From DATDDB01 sp036524005 (GTDB lineage Bacteria > Pseudomonadota > Gammaproteobacteria > Burkholderiales > Gallionellaceae): DNA of 51,269 nucleotides. Positions 49,332 to 51,269 of the stretch are shown here, piece by piece. The notes beneath the pieces are model-generated. The model did no database searches. It was not told where the DNA came from and saw only the letters and a program-made list of their open reading frames with translations. Position 1 is the stretch's first letter, and every line of letters starts with the position of its first letter. The translations under genes were made by a program, and so were the position numbers. Location: positions 1 to 51,269 of the forward strand of contig DATDDB010000076.1 of NCBI GenBank assembly GCA_036524005.1, written 5' to 3'.

Positions 49332-49349
49332 GTCAGACCTCTGTGTAAA

Positions 49350-50462
49350 TTACCGTTTTGCAACCCATTTTGCCGGGTCTATGGGTTTCCCCTCGTGGCG
49401 GAGTTCGAAGTATAAACCGGAATCCTCATTCCCGCCGCTACTGCCGGAAGCGGCAATGACATCGCCCCCGCGCAGGGTATCGCCTACCTGTTTGTACAGC
49501 GTTTCATTGTTGCCATACAGGCTCATGTAGCCTTTGCCATGGTCTATGATCAATAAGTTCCCGAAACCGCGCAACCAGTCGGCAAAAACCACCTTGCCGG
49601 CCGCCACGGCCTTGACTTCCTGCCCGGCGGGAACGCGCACAAACCATCCCTTCCACAAGGCGGGGCTGCCCGGGCGCCGTGTGCCGAATTTGTTGCCAAC
49701 ATGCCCCTTCACCGGCAAGGCCAGCTTGCCCCGGAGCGACTCGAACGGGCTGCTGTTGGACTGGGCAAACATCCTGGCCAGTCTTTCAACCAACTGCGCC
49801 AGGCGGTTCTCGTTGCGCTGCAGCCGTCCGATTTCGCGGTTTTGTTGCCTGATACGCGCCGAAATCCTGAGCAGCACCTGCTGGCGCGCCTGCCTGTCAT
49901 TTTCCAGGGCCGCTTTCTGTTTCGCGGCGGCCTGCTGCAACTTGCCCAATTCATCGCTTTTGCGGCGCGCCTGGGCGGACAGTGCGTCCAATTGCGCGAG
50001 ATCATCGCGCAAAGTATTGAGCCAGGCCGCCTGCGCGCGCGCGATATAACCATAATACTGCAAATCTCGAGCAGCCTGGTCGGGCTGGTTGTTACCCAGC
50101 ATCAACTGCAGGTATTCCTGCTGGCCTTCCAGATATTGCTGGTAAAGCAGGGCGGCCAGCCTGGCCTGCAATCCCTGCATATCCTGCTTCAAGCGGGAGG
50201 ACTTTGCCTGCAGGCGTGCCAAGTCGTCAGCCGCATCCCGCTGCTGGTTGGACAACGCGCGGAGCTTGCGGTTGCTGTCGCTGATGGCACTTTCCGATTC
50301 GCGCAGCGCATCGGCGGCCTCGGACTTGGATTCGCTGGTTTTTTCCAGCTCCTGCTGCATGGCGCTGATGCGCTGGCGCAGCTTGTCCAGGTCATCCTGT
50401 TCGTTGGCGTAAGCTTTGGGCAAGCCCGCGCACAGCAATATCAGGAGCCAGACAAATCTCAC
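49350..50462 (-). CDS. envC: EnvC-type murein hydrolase activator
   Basis: The 370-residue protein starts at GTG 50462, which overlaps the gpmI stop TAG by one base, and begins with a signal peptide (VWLLILLCAGLPKAYA). It has a long coiled-coil region (about 25-245) and a C-terminal LytM domain (about 265-370). The LytM catalytic histidines are degenerate: WKGWFVRV replaces the HxGxD motif and YMSLYGN lacks the second histidine pair. So it should activate amidases and not cut peptidoglycan. In E. coli EnvC binds FtsEX and activates AmiA/AmiB during division. Confidence 0.9.
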   Translation of the reverse strand: MRFVWLLILLCAGLPKAYANEQDDLDKLRQRISAMQQELEKTSESKSEAADALRESESAISDSNRKLRALSNQQRDAADDLARLQAKSSRLKQDMQGLQARLAALLYQQYLEGQQEYLQLMLGNNQPDQAARDLQYYGYIARAQAAWLNTLRDDLAQLDALSAQARRKSDELGKLQQAAAKQKAALENDRQARQQVLLRISARIRQQNREIGRLQRNENRLAQLVERLARMFAQSNSSPFESLRGKLALPVKGHVGNKFGTRRPGSPALWKGWFVRVPAGQEVKAVAAGKVVFADWLRGFGNLLIIDHGKGYMSLYGNNETLYKQVGDTLRGGDVIAASGSSGGNEDSGLYFELRHEGKPIDPAKWVAKR

Positions 50463-51269
50463 TATTGAAAGGCCACCAGCGGCTTGCCCGTCATTTCCGG
50501 AGGCTGCGGCAGCCCCATCATGGCGAGCAGGGTGGGGGCAACATCCTGCAGGCTGCCGCCCTCCTTCATGTGCGCTTTGCGCCCGATGTAGAGGAAGGGC
50601 ACCACGTTGGTGGTGTGCTGGGTATGGGGCTGGTGCGTTACCGTGTCGACCATTTCCTCCGCGTTGCCGTGGTCGGCGGTGATCAGCACCTCGCCGCCGC
50701 AATCCAGCATCGCCTTCACCACGCGCCCTACGCACAGGTCCAGCGCATTCACCGCCTTGATGGCGGCGTCGAGATGCCCGCTGTGGCCCACCATGTCGCC
50801 GTTGGCGTAATTGCAGATGATGGCCTGGTATTGCCTGCTGCGGATCGCCTGCTCCAGCTTGTCGGTCACTTCGAAGGCGCTCATCTCCGGCTTGAGGTCG
50901 TAGGTTGCCACCTTGGGGGAGGGCACCAGCACGCGGTCTTCCCCCGGGTAGAGCTGTTCCCGGCCGCCGCTGAAAAAGTAGGTGACGTGGGCGTATTTTT
51001 CGGTCTCCGCAATGCGCAGCTGCTTCATGCCCAGGCTGGAGATATATTCGGCAAAGCCGTTGTGTATGGAAGAAGGCTCATAGGCCAGCGGCAGATTAAA
51101 GTCCGCGCCATAGCTGGTGAGCGTGGTGAAGCTTGCCAGCTTGGGCATGCGCTGGCGTTCAAAGCCGGTGAAACTCGGGTCGGTCAGCGCGCGTGTAATT
51201 TGCCGCGCGCGGTCGGCGCGGAAGTTCATGAACACCACGGTGTCGCCATCTTCCATGGCGACCGGGCTG
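50462..51269 (-). CDS. gpmI: 2,3-bisphosphoglycerate-independent phosphoglycerate mutase, C-terminal part
   Basis: About 265 residues of the C-terminal half are in the window; the rest of the gene lies beyond 51269. The phosphatase-domain metal motif VLITADHGNAEEM (Asp-His) is present, together with NYANGDMVGHSGHLDAAI (metal-binding Asp and His). The FMNFRADRARQITRAL block belongs to the mutase domain junction. The enzyme interconverts 3- and 2-phosphoglycerate using two manganese ions. It heads the gpmI-envC-ctpA unit, whose first codons are outside. Confidence 0.95.
   Translation of the reverse strand, partial: SPVAMEDGDTVVFMNFRADRARQITRALTDPSFTGFERQRMPKLASFTTLTSYGADFNLPLAYEPSSIHNGFAEYISSLGMKQLRIAETEKYAHVTYFFSGGREQLYPGEDRVLVPSPKVATYDLKPEMSAFEVTDKLEQAIRSRQYQAIICNYANGDMVGHSGHLDAAIKAVNALDLCVGRVVKAMLDCGGEVLITADHGNAEEMVDTVTHQPHTQHTTNVVPFLYIGRKAHMKEGGSLQDVAPTLLAMMGLPQPPEMTGKPLVAFQ

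Overview
The window looks like chromosome of a betaproteobacterium, most likely from Nitrosomonadales/Gallionellaceae (the Sideroxydans/Gallionella type of iron oxidiser). The gene orders miaB-ybeZ-ybeY-corC, yicC-gmk-rpoZ-spoT, gpmI-envC-ctpA-moeB and glyQ-glyS-gmhB-plsC are typical of betaproteobacteria. The more specific clue is an alternative complex III (ACIII) cluster with a split ActB, lying directly upstream of sspA-sspB, where most betaproteobacteria keep the cytochrome bc1 genes petABC. This placement is inferred from gene content and synteny, not from any search.

Layout. 1-4.3 kb: end of a TPR protein, then the minus-strand operon miaB-ybeZ-ybeY-corC (no lnt follows). 4.3-6.6 kb: an unassigned two-gene unit, a coiled-coil multi-spanning membrane protein and a von Willebrand A lipoprotein, closed by terminator hairpins. 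6.9-14.2 kb: pirin, spoT-rpoZ-gmk-yicC (minus), a PP2C phosphatase, rph and rdgB (plus). 14.2-20.1 kb: hemW, a PsiF-like protein, trmB, thiG, thiS, tRNA-Gly(CCC), and a LysR regulator divergent from an EamA transporter. 20.1-23.7 kb: fnr divergent from hemN with an FNR box between them, then a nitronate-monooxygenase-like flavoprotein. 23.8-34.3 kb: asmA-like gene, mutY, a GIY-YIG protein, glyQS, gmhB, plsC, a YgjP-like metallopeptidase, cyaY divergent from lptM-lysA. 34.5-36.5 kb: a histone-H1-like AlaLysPro-repeat protein, an unknown gene and a GbsR-type regulator. 36.6-45.1 kb: actA-actB1-actB2-actC-actD-actE-actF-sspA-sspB. 45.1-51.3 kb (minus): a Ser/Thr kinase fused to a cyclic-nucleotide-binding-like domain, a small membrane protein, moeB, an unknown gene, ctpA, envC and partial gpmI.

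How the genes fit together. ActA-F would oxidise quinol and pass electrons to periplasmic cytochromes and a terminal oxidase encoded elsewhere; the divergent GbsR-type gene is a candidate regulator. Fnr probably controls hemN, the oxygen-independent haem step. The kinase at 45.1 kb and the PP2C at 11.7 kb could be opposing enzymes of one phosphosignalling circuit, although they are 33 kb apart.

Between genes there are several long imperfect palindromes: two related families with two copies each (12.5 and 16.8 kb; 23.7 and 26.0 kb), one inside thiS-thiG (17.8 kb), and one bounded by 25-bp inverted repeats (13.5 kb). All lie in short gaps next to stop codons or between housekeeping genes. I saw no insertion sequence, prophage, integrase or CRISPR array. 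The best candidates for something undescribed are the coiled-coil membrane protein/vWA lipoprotein pair, the ACIII-for-bc1 replacement, and the palindromic repeat families.
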